In this document: positions 51,136 through 61,193 of the stretch, one piece after another
Layout of the letters: each line of letters starts with the position of its first letter
How positions within the stretch are numbered: position 1 is the stretch's first letter
DNA from: Mucilaginibacter sp. KACC 22773
GTDB taxonomy: Bacteria > Bacteroidota > Bacteroidia > Sphingobacteriales > Sphingobacteriaceae
Reading direction: 5' to 3'
Assembly: GCF_028736215.1 (NCBI RefSeq)
Contig: NZ_CP117883.1
Coordinates: forward strand, 4,464,001 to 4,528,000
DNA: 64,000 bases
Notes under the pieces: generated by a model
The model's database searches: none
The model's input: the letters and a program-made list of their open reading frames with translations, nothing else
What the model was told of the DNA's origin: nothing
Position numbers and translations under genes: made by a program

Positions 51136-52779
51136 TTATTTGGTAATCCAGATTTTAGTGCTGGTCAGATCACTGCCACCGGTTGCTGCTTTCCAGTTGG
51201 CCGTGTTCAGTTGCGCTTCATCGGCCGGATACTGGTAACGTTGTAAGCTGCCATAATTTTGTTTATAGCCCGCCGGGTTATTGGTATCCATTGGTGTTGC
51301 GCCGCCGGTTCTTCTTAGCAGGGTCCACGCTAACCAGGGCTGGCGAAACATATCAACCCATTCCTGCGCATAGATCTGGCTAAGTGCATTTGAGGAGTTA
51401 AAGGCAACTTTGGGGTTGGCCAATATAGCGTTGATAGTTGCAGTAGATGGTGTTTCTGAAGTAGGTTTGTTTACAACCCAAACGGATGAATTGTACGCTA
51501 CACTATTCCAGAAGGTAAGTGATGCGGTAACGCCTGCATTATATTCACTTTGTGCCGACGATGTGCTTTGCGCTACACCCGCAACGCCACGTGCATAAAC
51601 TTCTGCTTTTAAAAAGTGTACCTCGGCCGGTGTAATGAAAATTTCGGGACATGCACCTGTCGAGCCGGTAGCAATTCCGTCCCTTCCCCAGTAATAATTA
51701 TAATCGGAATACAAATTGCCATCTTTATGAGCTGCCCAACCTTTATTATCAGCATCTCTTTCGGTGTTATAAGGGTCGCCGCCATCTGTTATAGGGGTGG
51801 CCGGGTTTTGCGGATAAGGTACCCAGTTACCCGCCCCGTTAACTTCAAAAAATATTTTACACCTTAAGTCAAATATTCCGCTGCCGTCGGTATTGTTATT
51901 GCTGCTGAATAAGTTCCATAGGGTGCTGCCCATTCTTGCGCGGCTTTCCTGGTGGAAGAAGAAACCCCTTCCAGCTCCGTCTATATCAAAGGATATGCCC
52001 GGAATATTGGCTTGTTTAAAGCCAACAACATCGGTAAGCGGGTTGCTGGATAGCTTGGTTATGGCATCGGCTATTATTGGCGCCGCATCTGTATTGTCTT
52101 TATCATACATGGTAAGCGCGTAGCGCAAACGCAGCGAATTGGCAAACGCTTTCCATTGGCCGATATCGTTGTTTAAAAGAAATTCCGAACCAAACGAAAA
52201 CTGGGTACTGCTGGTAGTAAAGTGGTTTGCAGCCCAGGTAAGATCGGCCAGGCAGGATAAATATACAGCCTGCTGTTTATCATACGGCACTTTAAGATCG
52301 GCAGTAGAGCCCGAAAATGCCTTTCCTGCTTTAGAATATGGCATATCGCCATATAGGTTGGATACTTCAAGCGCCTCGTAAGCCCGCAATACTTTTACCA
52401 TACCTATAGCATTAGTGTATGTTGCCGAATCGGGACTGCTGGCCATGGTGGTAAGCATTTGATCCATAGCCGGTAAATTGGAGTAAAACAAGCTCCAGTT
52501 TTGCCCTTCTACAAAACCGAAATCAGATACGGCATATACAGCGCCCAGTTGGGTTACGGGGTATAGCCATCTTGCTTCGGCCCAGTTGCCTATGTTAGCC
52601 GCACGATCCAGGTTAGCGCCGATACCTGTGTAAAGCTGTTGCAAGGTGGCCGATGCCGGGCCGCTATAAGGCGCGTTTTCCTTTTGAAAATTCTTGGTAC
52701 ATGACGCAAGAACTGCAGTAATGAACAATGAAGTAGTTACTACCATTGCCCATTGTTTTATATCATGATACTTAATCAT
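51136..52779 (-). CDS. SusD/RagB-like outer-membrane lipoprotein (SusD-like group 2)
   Basis: A 547-residue lipoprotein (VLASCTKNF, Cys near 27). The N-terminal TPR-like part and C-terminal MFRQPWLAWTLLRRTG, with KVAFNSSNALSQIYAQEWVDMF, fit the SusD_like-2 (PF12771) group rather than canonical RagB. It pairs with the SusC 30 bp upstream. Its N-terminus may begin at Met1 or Met12. Such pairs import peptides or small glycans; no hydrolase is next to this one. Expression is expected to follow the ECF sigma factor at 58002-58589. Confidence 0.93.
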   Translation of the reverse strand: MIKYHDIKQWAMVVTTSLFITAVLASCTKNFQKENAPYSGPASATLQQLYTGIGANLDRAANIGNWAEARWLYPVTQLGAVYAVSDFGFVEGQNWSLFYSNLPAMDQMLTTMASSPDSATYTNAIGMVKVLRAYEALEVSNLYGDMPYSKAGKAFSGSTADLKVPYDKQQAVYLSCLADLTWAANHFTTSSTQFSFGSEFLLNNDIGQWKAFANSLRLRYALTMYDKDNTDAAPIIADAITKLSSNPLTDVVGFKQANIPGISFDIDGAGRGFFFHQESRARMGSTLWNLFSSNNNTDGSGIFDLRCKIFFEVNGAGNWVPYPQNPATPITDGGDPYNTERDADNKGWAAHKDGNLYSDYNYYWGRDGIATGSTGACPEIFITPAEVHFLKAEVYARGVAGVAQSTSSAQSEYNAGVTASLTFWNSVAYNSSVWVVNKPTSETPSTATINAILANPKVAFNSSNALSQIYAQEWVDMFRQPWLAWTLLRRTGGATPMDTNNPAGYKQNYGSLQRYQYPADEAQLNTANWKAATGGSDLTSTKIWITK

Positions 52780-52809
52780 AAGTTTCGTTCTTAATTTTTA
52801 ACAATCCTA

Positions 52810-55800
52810 TTAAAATCCCGCTTTTACCGAAAAACCGTAGGAGCGTACGCCAGGTAAGCCACCAAACTGAATACCCTGAACGTTTCCGGTACCTACAACA
52901 CTTTCAGGGTTTATCCTGTCGGGCAATGTATTGAACAGGTAAAAAAGGTCGCGGCCGATTAATGATACGGACAGGGTTTGGAGCAACTTTGTTTTTTGTA
53001 CAAATTCTTTCGGCAGGTTATAAGTGATTGACACCTCACGTAGCTTACCCCATGAATCATTGAATATAGAGTTGGTGCGTACTATCGGATCATTATCCCA
53101 TGATTGATAATTACCCGCGTATTTCCACCAGGCATTTACAACATTGGTGTTTGGTGTATAGGTACCCGCTGTTGAGCCCTGTACCACGCCAGGTAAAATT
53201 ACACCAACGTTGGCCTTTGTTCCGTCGGGATAAGTATAAGCTAAGCCGTGTCCGTCCCTTTCGTAAACGGTTTCAGGGGCCATACCCTGCCCCATAAGGG
53301 TAGCGTAATCGCCAGACCAGATCTGTCCGCCCACCTTAAAGTCTGTCAGAACATATAAGCTGAAGTTTTTGTAACGGAAACTCTGCGAAATACCGCCAGT
53401 CAGTTTTGGCGTAGCATCGCCTATTTTAACCAAATTGTCTGATGTGGCGTATTGAGAGCCAAGTACGGGGCCGTTTCCGGTGTTTGTGCCATCAGCGTAT
53501 ATCAGGTTAACAATTTTTTGGCCATTTGGCGCATATTTGTAATCGTACCCGTAAATGCTGCCATAATTTTGGCCTACATCAACTTTCATCAAAACCCCGT
53601 TGCTGCCAAACCATGACCCTAACTGCAATGAGTTAAGCCCTGGCTCAAGCGCGATAACCTTGTTTTGGTTATGTGCCGCGTTCAGCGTTACATTCCATGA
53701 AAAATCGCTTGATTTAATCACCTTTGCATTCACGGTTAATTCAAACCCCCTGTTGCGTAATGCGCCGGAGTTTATTAAAACGTTTGGAACACCCGATGAA
53801 CCAGCTACAGGAATTGTTATTTCCTGGTTGTCTGAGTAGGTGTTATAGTAAGTAAAATTTACATCCAGCCTGTCATTGAAAAAACCCAGGTCGGGCCCAA
53901 TTTCAAAAGAACGTGAACGTTGCGGCTGTATGTTGGTTGGGTACGAGCTTGGCAAATTCAACCCGGTTGTGAAACCTGGCGTGCTTGAGGTTGGGCGGTA
54001 GGTAAATCCGTTTTGATAAGGCAAATAGGCATTTGCACTTTTGGCCTCGCTTACACGTATTTTGCCATAAGTGAGCCAGCTTTTTACCGAACTCATATCA
54101 AACGCATCGGTAAACACAAAGCTTAAACTTGCCGAAGGGTAAAAATAACTCCAGTTTGTTGGGCGCAAGGTAGACGACCAGTCATTTGTTCCTGCCAGAT
54201 CCAGGAACAGGCAATTTTTGTAAGAAAGATTAAGCAAGCCATAAACAGTATTTATTTGCTGCTCATACCTGTTTTCTGACGCATTAAGTGCCGTTGATGA
54301 ATTGCCTGCGTAATTGCTCAGGTTAAATAAAAACGGGTAGTTAAATGGCCCGGGATTATTTTGGGCAATATCATACATGTTGCGGTAGTAGTGCCTTGCA
54401 CCTACCGAAAGACTGGCATTAAAATCGGGAAGTAACCTGTTTTTATGAAATATCAAACGACCATCGAGGTTGTTGGTAGCATTTTTGGCCAGGTCATATC
54501 CGTAGCTGCCAATTAATCCTGCGGCATCTGTAGGATAATTTTTAGTTACATACTCGTTGGTGTAATAATCCAAACCAACGTTACCCACGGCCTTTAACCA
54601 GGGTGTAACTTCGGCATTTAATGATATGGAGCCTACAAACTGGTTTTGTGTAAGCGTGGTAATATCATTAAATGTATTCCACCAGTAATATTGCTGCCCA
54701 TACTCAAACGGCGATTGCTTTAGTATAGGGTTTTGTGATCCGTCGGCCAGCGTAGTCAGCCCTCTTTCAATCGGCTTATAATCTGCAGGTAAATTGTACA
54801 CAGTCATATAACCCAGGCCGATATTACCCGCACCTCCGTTTTCACCGTATATATTTGGTGGATTAAATTTGGTCAGGTTAATATAACTGGCTGTAGCGTC
54901 AACCTTAACTTTGGGGCTGATGTTTATTGATGAACCTATATTAAATGTGTTGGTGGCGTTATTACTATTGTAGGTAATAGCCTCATTGGTTGACCGTGTA
55001 TAGGAAACGCGCAGGGTACCAAGTTCCCCACCGCCCGAAAGGGCTATGTTATGGGTTTGCGTATTACCGGTTCTGTAAAAGCTTTTGAAAATATTTGAAT
55101 TGCCGGTATAAGGCCTGGTTGTACCATCCCACCAAACAAGCGGCTGTCCTTCCATTTTAGGCCCCCATGATGCACCATCGCCGGGAAAACCAATATAATT
55201 ATAAAACGGCCCGCCGGCAGCGCTGGTAACACCCGGGCTAACATAAGCCCCTGGTATGTTGCCCAAAGGACCATATGGGTCGCCTCCTATTTGTTCCTGC
55301 CGGTTTTTACCATTGGCATCTTTATAAAAGAAAGGATTTGCCGAGTAAAGGTCTTCTGTCATCCCGTTACCGTATTCACTTTGCGTTTTTATAAAACGAT
55401 AAGGATCATTAGCGCGATAGGTGTAGCCATAATCAACACCAAAACCTTTCTTTTTGTTGCCTTTTTTAGTTACGATAAGTATTACGCCGTTGGCGCCGCG
55501 TGCACCGTATAACGCCGCTGCAGTTGGGCCCTTCAACACATCAAGGCTTTCGATGTCGTCAGGGTTAAGGCTGTTTAAAAAAGATCCGTTATCTACCGGC
55601 GGTTGCGAAACGTCGGTACCGCCGTTGCTAAGTGATAAGGCATCATTGAAAGACTGTACCCCCCCTTTTGGCTGTACAGGTTCATTATCAATAATAACAT
55701 TATCAACCACTATCAGCGCCTGGTTGTTCCCGGCCAGATTGTTATTACCCCTGATAACTATACGGTTTGAAGAACCTTCCACGCCGTTTGGCTGGGTAAT

Positions 55801-56571
55801 ATTCAGGCCTGCTATTTTGCCCATTAAGCCAGATGCTATATTTGGCGGGTTAACTTTATTCATATCGGCACCTGATATTGTCTGAGCTGCGTAGCCTAAT
55901 GACCTTGCTTCGCGTTTTATACCCAAAGCAGTAACAACTACTTCATTTAACGAACCAGCGCTTTTTTTCAGTTCGATAACTAAATTTGTACTGGTGCCTA
56001 TTTTTATTTCCTTGCCTTCATAGCCAACATACCTTATTATTAAAATGTCGCCTGCCGACGCGTTCAAGCTAAAGTTACCATTTACATCGGTTTGCGTGCC
56101 ATTGGTTGTTCCCTTCAGGCCGACGGAAGCACCGGGAAGAGGCATCCCGGTTGAATCAACTACTTTTCCGGTAATAGGCGGAGCTTCATCCGCCGCGTCT
56201 TTTTTTAATTTTTGCTCGTATCGGATCAATATGGTTTTGTCGTCGATACTGTAAGTCAGCGATTGTCCATCCAGCACCTTATCTAAAACATCGGCAAGTG
56301 GCGTGTTTATAAAATTCACGGCCTGCGGCTGGATGTTTTTAATTTTATTGGATGCAACAAGAACGTTATAACCAGTTTGCTTCCTAATCTCTTTGAAGAT
56401 TTGTTCAAGCGAAGCGGAATTATTTTTGTAGGTAATTTTTTGAGCGATGCTCAATGCGCTAACATGTAAGATGGTAACCGTCAAAATAATAGAGGTAAGT
56501 CTCATAATCAGCAGGAATTTGCGGATATACCCCTTCCGGGTACAAAAAAATCCGTTGAACTTTTTATACAT
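52810..56571 (-). CDS. SusC/RagA family TonB-linked transporter with STN signalling domain
   Basis: A 1253-residue outer-membrane transporter. After a signal segment (about 20-43, SIILTVTILHVSALSIAQ) an STN domain is seen (about 50-115; ASLEQIFKEIRKQTGYNVL, DVLDKVLDGQSLTYSIDDKTILIR). A CarboxypepD_reg-like domain (PITGKVVDSTGMPLPGASVGLKG), a plug (LNEVVVTALGIKREARSLGYAAQ) and a large barrel ending VKAGF follow. The STN domain contacts FecR-type anti-sigma proteins in the periplasm, which fits the FecR and ECF sigma genes upstream. Together they form a surface-signalling unit that induces its own transporter when the ligand is bound. Confidence 0.95.
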   Translation of the reverse strand: MYKKFNGFFCTRKGYIRKFLLIMRLTSIILTVTILHVSALSIAQKITYKNNSASLEQIFKEIRKQTGYNVLVASNKIKNIQPQAVNFINTPLADVLDKVLDGQSLTYSIDDKTILIRYEQKLKKDAADEAPPITGKVVDSTGMPLPGASVGLKGTTNGTQTDVNGNFSLNASAGDILIIRYVGYEGKEIKIGTSTNLVIELKKSAGSLNEVVVTALGIKREARSLGYAAQTISGADMNKVNPPNIASGLMGKIAGLNITQPNGVEGSSNRIVIRGNNNLAGNNQALIVVDNVIIDNEPVQPKGGVQSFNDALSLSNGGTDVSQPPVDNGSFLNSLNPDDIESLDVLKGPTAAALYGARGANGVILIVTKKGNKKKGFGVDYGYTYRANDPYRFIKTQSEYGNGMTEDLYSANPFFYKDANGKNRQEQIGGDPYGPLGNIPGAYVSPGVTSAAGGPFYNYIGFPGDGASWGPKMEGQPLVWWDGTTRPYTGNSNIFKSFYRTGNTQTHNIALSGGGELGTLRVSYTRSTNEAITYNSNNATNTFNIGSSINISPKVKVDATASYINLTKFNPPNIYGENGGAGNIGLGYMTVYNLPADYKPIERGLTTLADGSQNPILKQSPFEYGQQYYWWNTFNDITTLTQNQFVGSISLNAEVTPWLKAVGNVGLDYYTNEYVTKNYPTDAAGLIGSYGYDLAKNATNNLDGRLIFHKNRLLPDFNASLSVGARHYYRNMYDIAQNNPGPFNYPFLFNLSNYAGNSSTALNASENRYEQQINTVYGLLNLSYKNCLFLDLAGTNDWSSTLRPTNWSYFYPSASLSFVFTDAFDMSSVKSWLTYGKIRVSEAKSANAYLPYQNGFTYRPTSSTPGFTTGLNLPSSYPTNIQPQRSRSFEIGPDLGFFNDRLDVNFTYYNTYSDNQEITIPVAGSSGVPNVLINSGALRNRGFELTVNAKVIKSSDFSWNVTLNAAHNQNKVIALEPGLNSLQLGSWFGSNGVLMKVDVGQNYGSIYGYDYKYAPNGQKIVNLIYADGTNTGNGPVLGSQYATSDNLVKIGDATPKLTGGISQSFRYKNFSLYVLTDFKVGGQIWSGDYATLMGQGMAPETVYERDGHGLAYTYPDGTKANVGVILPGVVQGSTAGTYTPNTNVVNAWWKYAGNYQSWDNDPIVRTNSIFNDSWGKLREVSITYNLPKEFVQKTKLLQTLSVSLIGRDLFYLFNTLPDRINPESVVGTGNVQGIQFGGLPGVRSYGFSVKAGF

Positions 56572-56770
56572 TTGAATGTCTGTTTTACGTGAAATATTGG
56601 TTCAAAGCAATTTTATCGTTTGCCGGCCGGCAAACGATGTGAGCAGGCTATTAAGCAGGGGCACAGCGAATGCCTCTGCTATTTTTCCTTTTCACTTTTC
56701 TGGAGTTTATAGTTATTGTTTCTTCATATTTCTCTGGGTTTAATTTATAAATAGTTATTAATCAAGTCAG

Positions 56771-57928
56771 TTATTTTTTTTCTATAAAAATCTTCTTTCC
56801 TTCAATCCTGAATTTTACATCGCCGGTTATTTCCAGCATCTTTAAAACTTTAGATACGTTATCATACCTGGTGATGCTGCCCCAGTATTCAACATTGGTA
56901 TTCTTATCTTGCGGATAAACAATATCAACATCATACCACCGCGATATCTTCCGCATTATGCTTTCCAGCTTCTCGTTATTAAAAAGGAAGTAGCCATTTT
57001 TCCAGGCGGTAACTTCTTCGGTATCTGTTTCTTTTACCAGGATATTGGTTTTATCAGAAACAGTTATTCCCTGTTGACCAGGCCGCAACGTAGCCATTGA
57101 ATTTCCTCTTGTTATTTTTATACCGCCGCTAATCAATGTGGTTTTTATAGCCGGCTCGTCATCGTAAGCGTTGATGTTAAATACAGTACCGATATCTTCA
57201 ATGGTTTGACCTTTTACATCTACCCTAAAAGGTTTTGAAGCATTGTGCCTTACATCAAAGTATACCTGCCCGGTTACTTCAACCCGCCTTTCTTTAGATT
57301 TAGAAAAATCAACCGGAAACCTGACAGATGACTGGGCATCAAGGTATGCCACTGTTCCGTCTGCTAAAGTTATCGACGACTGGCCGCCACGAGGTGTAGA
57401 AAGGGTGTTGTATCTTATTGTGCCCTGGTTATCTGCATTCCCGGGAGCAATCAAGCTTTTGTTTAGGGTGTAGGCAAGCACTCCGTTTTTATTACGGGTT
57501 ACCTGCAGTGCGCCTTGCCGGTAAATAATCCCTTTTTTTATACCGGTTATGTAAATCTTTTGCCCGTTGGCAAGGGCTAATACGGCCTTATTTTGCCCCG
57601 GCGGAATATCGTGGTGTGTAGTTGCAGTAAGTTCGTTTTTAGTAACATTATTTCTAATAAGATAAAAACCGCCCAGGCTCAATAATATTAAAACACATGC
57701 GGCCGCACTTATCCGAAGCGGAAGTGATATCACCCTGCCTATCCTGAATTGACTTTTCAGGTTTTCACGAACGGCTGCAGCATCCTGAAGGCGCTCATCA
57801 AGTGTATAATCGGGCAATTCCGATTCCTGATGATGCAAATACCAGCTTTCAATCAGCGATTTCTCATCATCAGTTGCCGTATCGTTTCCGTATTTATGTA
57901 ATAAATCCCTGAGCTCCTGATCGTTCAT
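56771..57928 (-). CDS. FecR-family anti-sigma factor
   Basis: A 385-residue protein with a cytoplasmic N-terminal ~85 residues, one membrane helix (about 88-108, ISAAACVLILLSLGGFYLI) and a periplasmic FecR domain (about 175-275; LSTPRGGQSSITLADGTVAYLDAQSSVRFP, FDVRHNASKPFRVDV). A C-terminal DUF4974-like module follows (LESIMRKISRWYDVDIVYP). It holds the adjacent sigma factor inactive until the STN domain of the transporter signals. It is 73 bp from the sigma gene and about 200 bp from susC, with no ORF between. Confidence 0.95.
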   Translation of the reverse strand: MNDQELRDLLHKYGNDTATDDEKSLIESWYLHHQESELPDYTLDERLQDAAAVRENLKSQFRIGRVISLPLRISAAACVLILLSLGGFYLIRNNVTKNELTATTHHDIPPGQNKAVLALANGQKIYITGIKKGIIYRQGALQVTRNKNGVLAYTLNKSLIAPGNADNQGTIRYNTLSTPRGGQSSITLADGTVAYLDAQSSVRFPVDFSKSKERRVEVTGQVYFDVRHNASKPFRVDVKGQTIEDIGTVFNINAYDDEPAIKTTLISGGIKITRGNSMATLRPGQQGITVSDKTNILVKETDTEEVTAWKNGYFLFNNEKLESIMRKISRWYDVDIVYPQDKNTNVEYWGSITRYDNVSKVLKMLEITGDVKFRIEGKKIFIEKK

Positions 57929-58001
57929 ACTACTATTTATTTCCCTTTATTTTAGTAAGACAAACAACGCGTACCGTACAGGTAAATAAAAATAAAATAT
58001 T

Positions 58002-58589
58002 TTACAAGAGCCGAAAAAGCATCAATAGATAGATAAAAAAACCGAGGCGAACCCTTAATGTTTTTAAGGCGTTGGTAACATGCTTACTTACGGTTTGCTC
58101 GGAAATATCCAGTTGCTCTGCGATTTGTTTATGTGAGAGATGTTGTTTGCGGCTAAGTTCAAATACCTGCCGCATTTTTGGCGGAAGAGCGGCAATCTCT
58201 TTTTCGATAAGCGTAGCAAGTTCGTGTTCACGGACCAGGTGATCGGTGATGATCTGGCTTGCTTCGGTTTGAATAAATTGTATTAAAGACGTGGTATATT
58301 TTTCAAGTATTGATTGCCGAGCAATTCTGTTCAAAATATTGTTACGTAATGACGTATATAAATAACCCGAAAGATTAGAATGGCAATTAATTTGGTCGCG
58401 TTTAGCCCACAAGGTTGTGAAAACTTCCTGAACAACATCTTTGGCCTCTTCTCTGTCTCGTGTTTTATTATAGGCATGATTAAATAAAGTGAGTGTGTAC
58501 CTATCGTATATTTCTACATAAGCAGCCTGATCCCCCGACTTAAATAAGTCAACCAATTCGTTGTCCGAAAAGTGCTTTAGGGTGGTCAT
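58002..58589 (-). CDS. ECF RNA polymerase sigma factor
   Basis: A 195-residue sigma-70-family ECF factor. Region 2 is seen as YVEIYDRYTLTLFNHAYNKTRDREEAKDVVQEVFTTLW, region 4 as LPPKMRQVFELSRKQHLSHKQIAEQLDISEQTVSKHVTNALKTLR, ending in a hydrophobic tail (LGFFIYLLMLFRLL) typical of the Bacteroidota FecI-like group. It should direct RNA polymerase to the SusCD promoter below it once FecR releases it. It is the first gene of the sigma/FecR/SusC/SusD set. Confidence 0.95.
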   Translation of the reverse strand: MTTLKHFSDNELVDLFKSGDQAAYVEIYDRYTLTLFNHAYNKTRDREEAKDVVQEVFTTLWAKRDQINCHSNLSGYLYTSLRNNILNRIARQSILEKYTTSLIQFIQTEASQIITDHLVREHELATLIEKEIAALPPKMRQVFELSRKQHLSHKQIAEQLDISEQTVSKHVTNALKTLRVRLGFFIYLLMLFRLL

Positions 58590-58818
58590 TTTAAAGAAGT
58601 TGATAACGAATGTATGAAATTTAAGAATATAAATATAAAAACAAAAAAATTATCAGTTGCTGCGTACACAGCGCTTCATTAGTGTTACTAATGGCCCCCT
58701 GTTGTGTGTTGTCACCAACAGGCCAATTATTGTCAATAAAGAATTGCTTTGATGATGCATTTAGCGAATTTGCTTCCGGAAAAAGTCGTTGGCGACAACA
58801 GCAACAATGGCGCATTAA

Positions 58819-60174
58819 TCACACTCCAACAGCTGCCGGTATAAAAATAAAAAAGCTGGAGCCCTGGCCAAAGGTGCTGTCAAAGCCTATCCGGCCGCCC
58901 TGGCGCTCAATAAATTCTTTGCATAACAGCAGGCCAAGGCCAACACCTCGTTCGTTGTTGGTACCAAAACCGGGTTCGGTGTTTATGGAAAATATCTTTT
59001 GCTGTTTATCAGGTGCTATGCCTTTCCCATTGTCGCTAACCGTTATTTTACATTCGTTAAGTACCAGTTGGGCATCTATATTAATAATGCCCCCATGCGG
59101 GGTAAATTTAATGGCATTGCTGATGAGGTTGCGCACTACCAGTTGCAGCATATCCACATCGGCAATAGCTGTTATGTTATCGTCAATGCGGTAGTTTAAA
59201 ACGATATCTTTTGTAGAGGCCTGCATTTTCTCCATTTCAAGGGTATTTTGCAATACCGAAAGCAGGTTTATGGACACCAGGTTAACCAAAGGCCCCTCCA
59301 TTTGTGATTTTGACCAATACAACAAATTGGTAAGCATTTGCATGGTATTATTAGTAGCATTAAGCAGCTCTTTTTCCAGCGCAGGCCGTTCATGGCTTTC
59401 CAGTTCATTTTCGTTCAGCAACCCCAGGTAGCTTTGTATGTTAATGAGCGGCGCACGCATATCATGCGATATGATAGACATTAACTTGGTTTTCTCGGCG
59501 CTGCTTTGCTCCAGCTGGTCTTTTTGAAGCAGTATTTGTTGGTTACGTAGTTCTACAGTAGCCGCTTTTTCTTCGGATATACGCTTTTCGTTATCGTAGC
59601 TTCTCCTGATGTATTTGATTATAACATAAATAGTAATCACCGGGATAGGGAATACCGTAATCCTATCTATAAACTGGCCTTTACCGGCAGTAAAAGGATA
59701 CTTTACTAAAAAAGGGTAGTAATAAGCTACTGCGTGCACAATTAAAAAGCACATGAGATAAGCAACTAACCATACTATATGCTGCCGGTAAGGCGAAATT
59801 GCAAGCAGCAGTAATAAATAAACGGGCCAAATCAAATCGGTAGAGCCATCGATGCCCGAGTTTGCAAAGTAGTTTAAGGAAAAAATACCGATTCCGGCTA
59901 ACCCAAACAAAATATTATTATGATTGTGCCCGTTAAACCGGGAATGGTAATACTGGTAACCGAAAAACGCCCAAAGTACAAAGGCCGAAAATGAACCTAT
60001 GTAAAGCCCGGCAAAAAAATTATATGGAATATAAAAGCTGGTTAGTATAATCAGGCTTATACTGATGGAATGGAAAATCCTGCTTTCTAACGGGAATGCC
60101 GACGGACTGCCTATTAAATTAGTCCAAAAACCATTTATTTTTTTTAAAACAGGATGCGAAGTAAGTTTGGGCAT
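58819..60174 (-). CDS. Membrane sensor histidine kinase
   Basis: A 451-residue kinase with six or so membrane helices in residues 30-190 (a 7TM-like or MASE-like sensor without a recognised ligand motif). A coiled linker leads to a histidine kinase: HDMRAPLINIQSYL (phospho-His), N-box NLISNAIKFTPHG, G1 VSDNGKGI, G2 GVGLGLLLCKEFIERQGG. The H-box has HDMRAP rather than HELKTP. No response regulator is next to it, so it is an orphan, and its stimulus is unknown. The gene is separated from the sigma operon by about 230 bp without a clear hairpin. Confidence 0.88.
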   Translation of the reverse strand: MPKLTSHPVLKKINGFWTNLIGSPSAFPLESRIFHSISISLIILTSFYIPYNFFAGLYIGSFSAFVLWAFFGYQYYHSRFNGHNHNNILFGLAGIGIFSLNYFANSGIDGSTDLIWPVYLLLLLAISPYRQHIVWLVAYLMCFLIVHAVAYYYPFLVKYPFTAGKGQFIDRITVFPIPVITIYVIIKYIRRSYDNEKRISEEKAATVELRNQQILLQKDQLEQSSAEKTKLMSIISHDMRAPLINIQSYLGLLNENELESHERPALEKELLNATNNTMQMLTNLLYWSKSQMEGPLVNLVSINLLSVLQNTLEMEKMQASTKDIVLNYRIDDNITAIADVDMLQLVVRNLISNAIKFTPHGGIINIDAQLVLNECKITVSDNGKGIAPDKQQKIFSINTEPGFGTNNERGVGLGLLLCKEFIERQGGRIGFDSTFGQGSSFFIFIPAAVGV

Positions 60175-60314
60175 GGTATAAATTACAAACCATTTGGTTT
60201 AACAATTATAGCTGGTAAGCATTAATACGGAGGATTTATCTATTTGTTCGCAATTGGTAAATTATAAGTGGTAACGTTTTTGCCTGCCGCGCTAAATTTC
60301 GTTTTTCGCGCCTA

Positions 60315-60656
60315 CTATTTCGCGCTCAAAGCCTCACCCTCAAAAACCATCCCGTCCCAGCCATAAGTCATAAACTGCCTTATATTTTGATGGTCTGTTG
60401 CATCCGGGTTGGCTAATACCGATTGATAATGTTCGGCAAATAACCAGAGTGTATGTGCTGCGCTTAACTTATTAAGTTTGGCACAGGTAAAAACCCTGGC
60501 GCTCCCCTGGTTTTGCGTGGCCTGATTATATACATCGCCATTTTTAAAAGCGGTTGGCTGATGGTTGTAATGCGTGTCAATCAATTTTATAACTTCATTA
60601 AATGCCAGCAATCCTTTTTGGGATGCCATTATTAACTCAAGTAGCTGCTCTTTCAT
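60315..60656 (-). CDS. HopJ type III effector family protein
   Basis: A 113-residue protein. The block DTHYNHQPTAFKNGDVYNQATQNQGSARVF with DATDHQNIRQFMTYGWDGMVFEG is the recognised HopJ pattern (PF08888). The name comes from a Pseudomonas syringae effector, but small HopJ homologues occur widely in free-living bacteria without type III secretion, and nothing here implies secretion or virulence. No signal peptide or membrane segment. The molecular function is unknown. It is encoded alone, divergent from a short ORF. Confidence 0.85.
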   Translation of the reverse strand: MKEQLLELIMASQKGLLAFNEVIKLIDTHYNHQPTAFKNGDVYNQATQNQGSARVFTCAKLNKLSAAHTLWLFAEHYQSVLANPDATDHQNIRQFMTYGWDGMVFEGEALSAK

Positions 60657-60668
60657 TCCGAATATTTT

Positions 60669-60935
60669 TTGGCGAAAGTAAAAAAAGAAAAATCAATCCC
60701 AATATATACAGAATCGATAGTGCTCCCGGTTTTGCCGTTGCTACTGGGCTTATATTGCATTTACATAGCTGTACCCTCGCTGATTATTGAGCTTGAAAGC
60801 CAAAAACATACGCTAAGCCTGGAGGATATTTACAAGGATGGCAGGATGGGAATTTTGGAAATTTATTTGAAAGAGAAGCTAAGGACAAGGTTTTACGATA
60901 ACTGCCCGCACACGCCGTACGAAAACCTTTTATAA
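60669..60935 (+). CDS. Small hypothetical membrane protein, 88 aa (uncertain)
   Basis: A short ORF opening with TTG (no ATG available) and containing one hydrophobic segment (IVLPVLPLLLGLYCIYIAVPSLII) followed by a charged helical tail. Codon use looks ordinary. The start codon cannot be confirmed and no family is recognised, so this could be a genuine small membrane protein, a remnant, or chance. It lies divergent to the HopJ-like gene. Confidence 0.35.
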   Translation: MAKVKKEKSIPIYTESIVLPVLPLLLGLYCIYIAVPSLIIELESQKHTLSLEDIYKDGRMGILEIYLKEKLRTRFYDNCPHTPYENLL

Positions 60936-61193
60936 CGACTTTTTTTTAAAAATATTTTGAATCGGAAGCTGTTTTTTATAACTTTATAGCTACCAACCAC
61001 TTAACACCATTGATAACTTTTATTTTAACAACGCTACTGCTAAGTGCATTAGTTTGTTTAATTTCTGTGCACTTTCTTCCAAAAGAGAAATAACAAAGTA
61101 AAGTGCTGTATTTTATCAACACATACCGCTGTTAGAAATTTCCCTGCGCCCGTTTAATCCCCATCAACTTCTGGCAGAATTAATTACTTTTGA

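Noticed and set aside
60315..60656. HopJ-like gene as evidence for type III secretion
   Set aside because: Small HopJ homologues occur in many non-pathogens; no secretion genes or chaperone are present.
61010..61093. 27-codon hydrophobic ORF starting with TTG (LITFILTTLLLSALVCLISV)
   Set aside because: It could be a tiny membrane peptide, but it has no ATG, no ribosome site and no known family; too weak to list.
61185..61192. TACTTTTG as promoter of the exonuclease
   Set aside because: It ends one base before the ATG, so transcription would start inside the gene.
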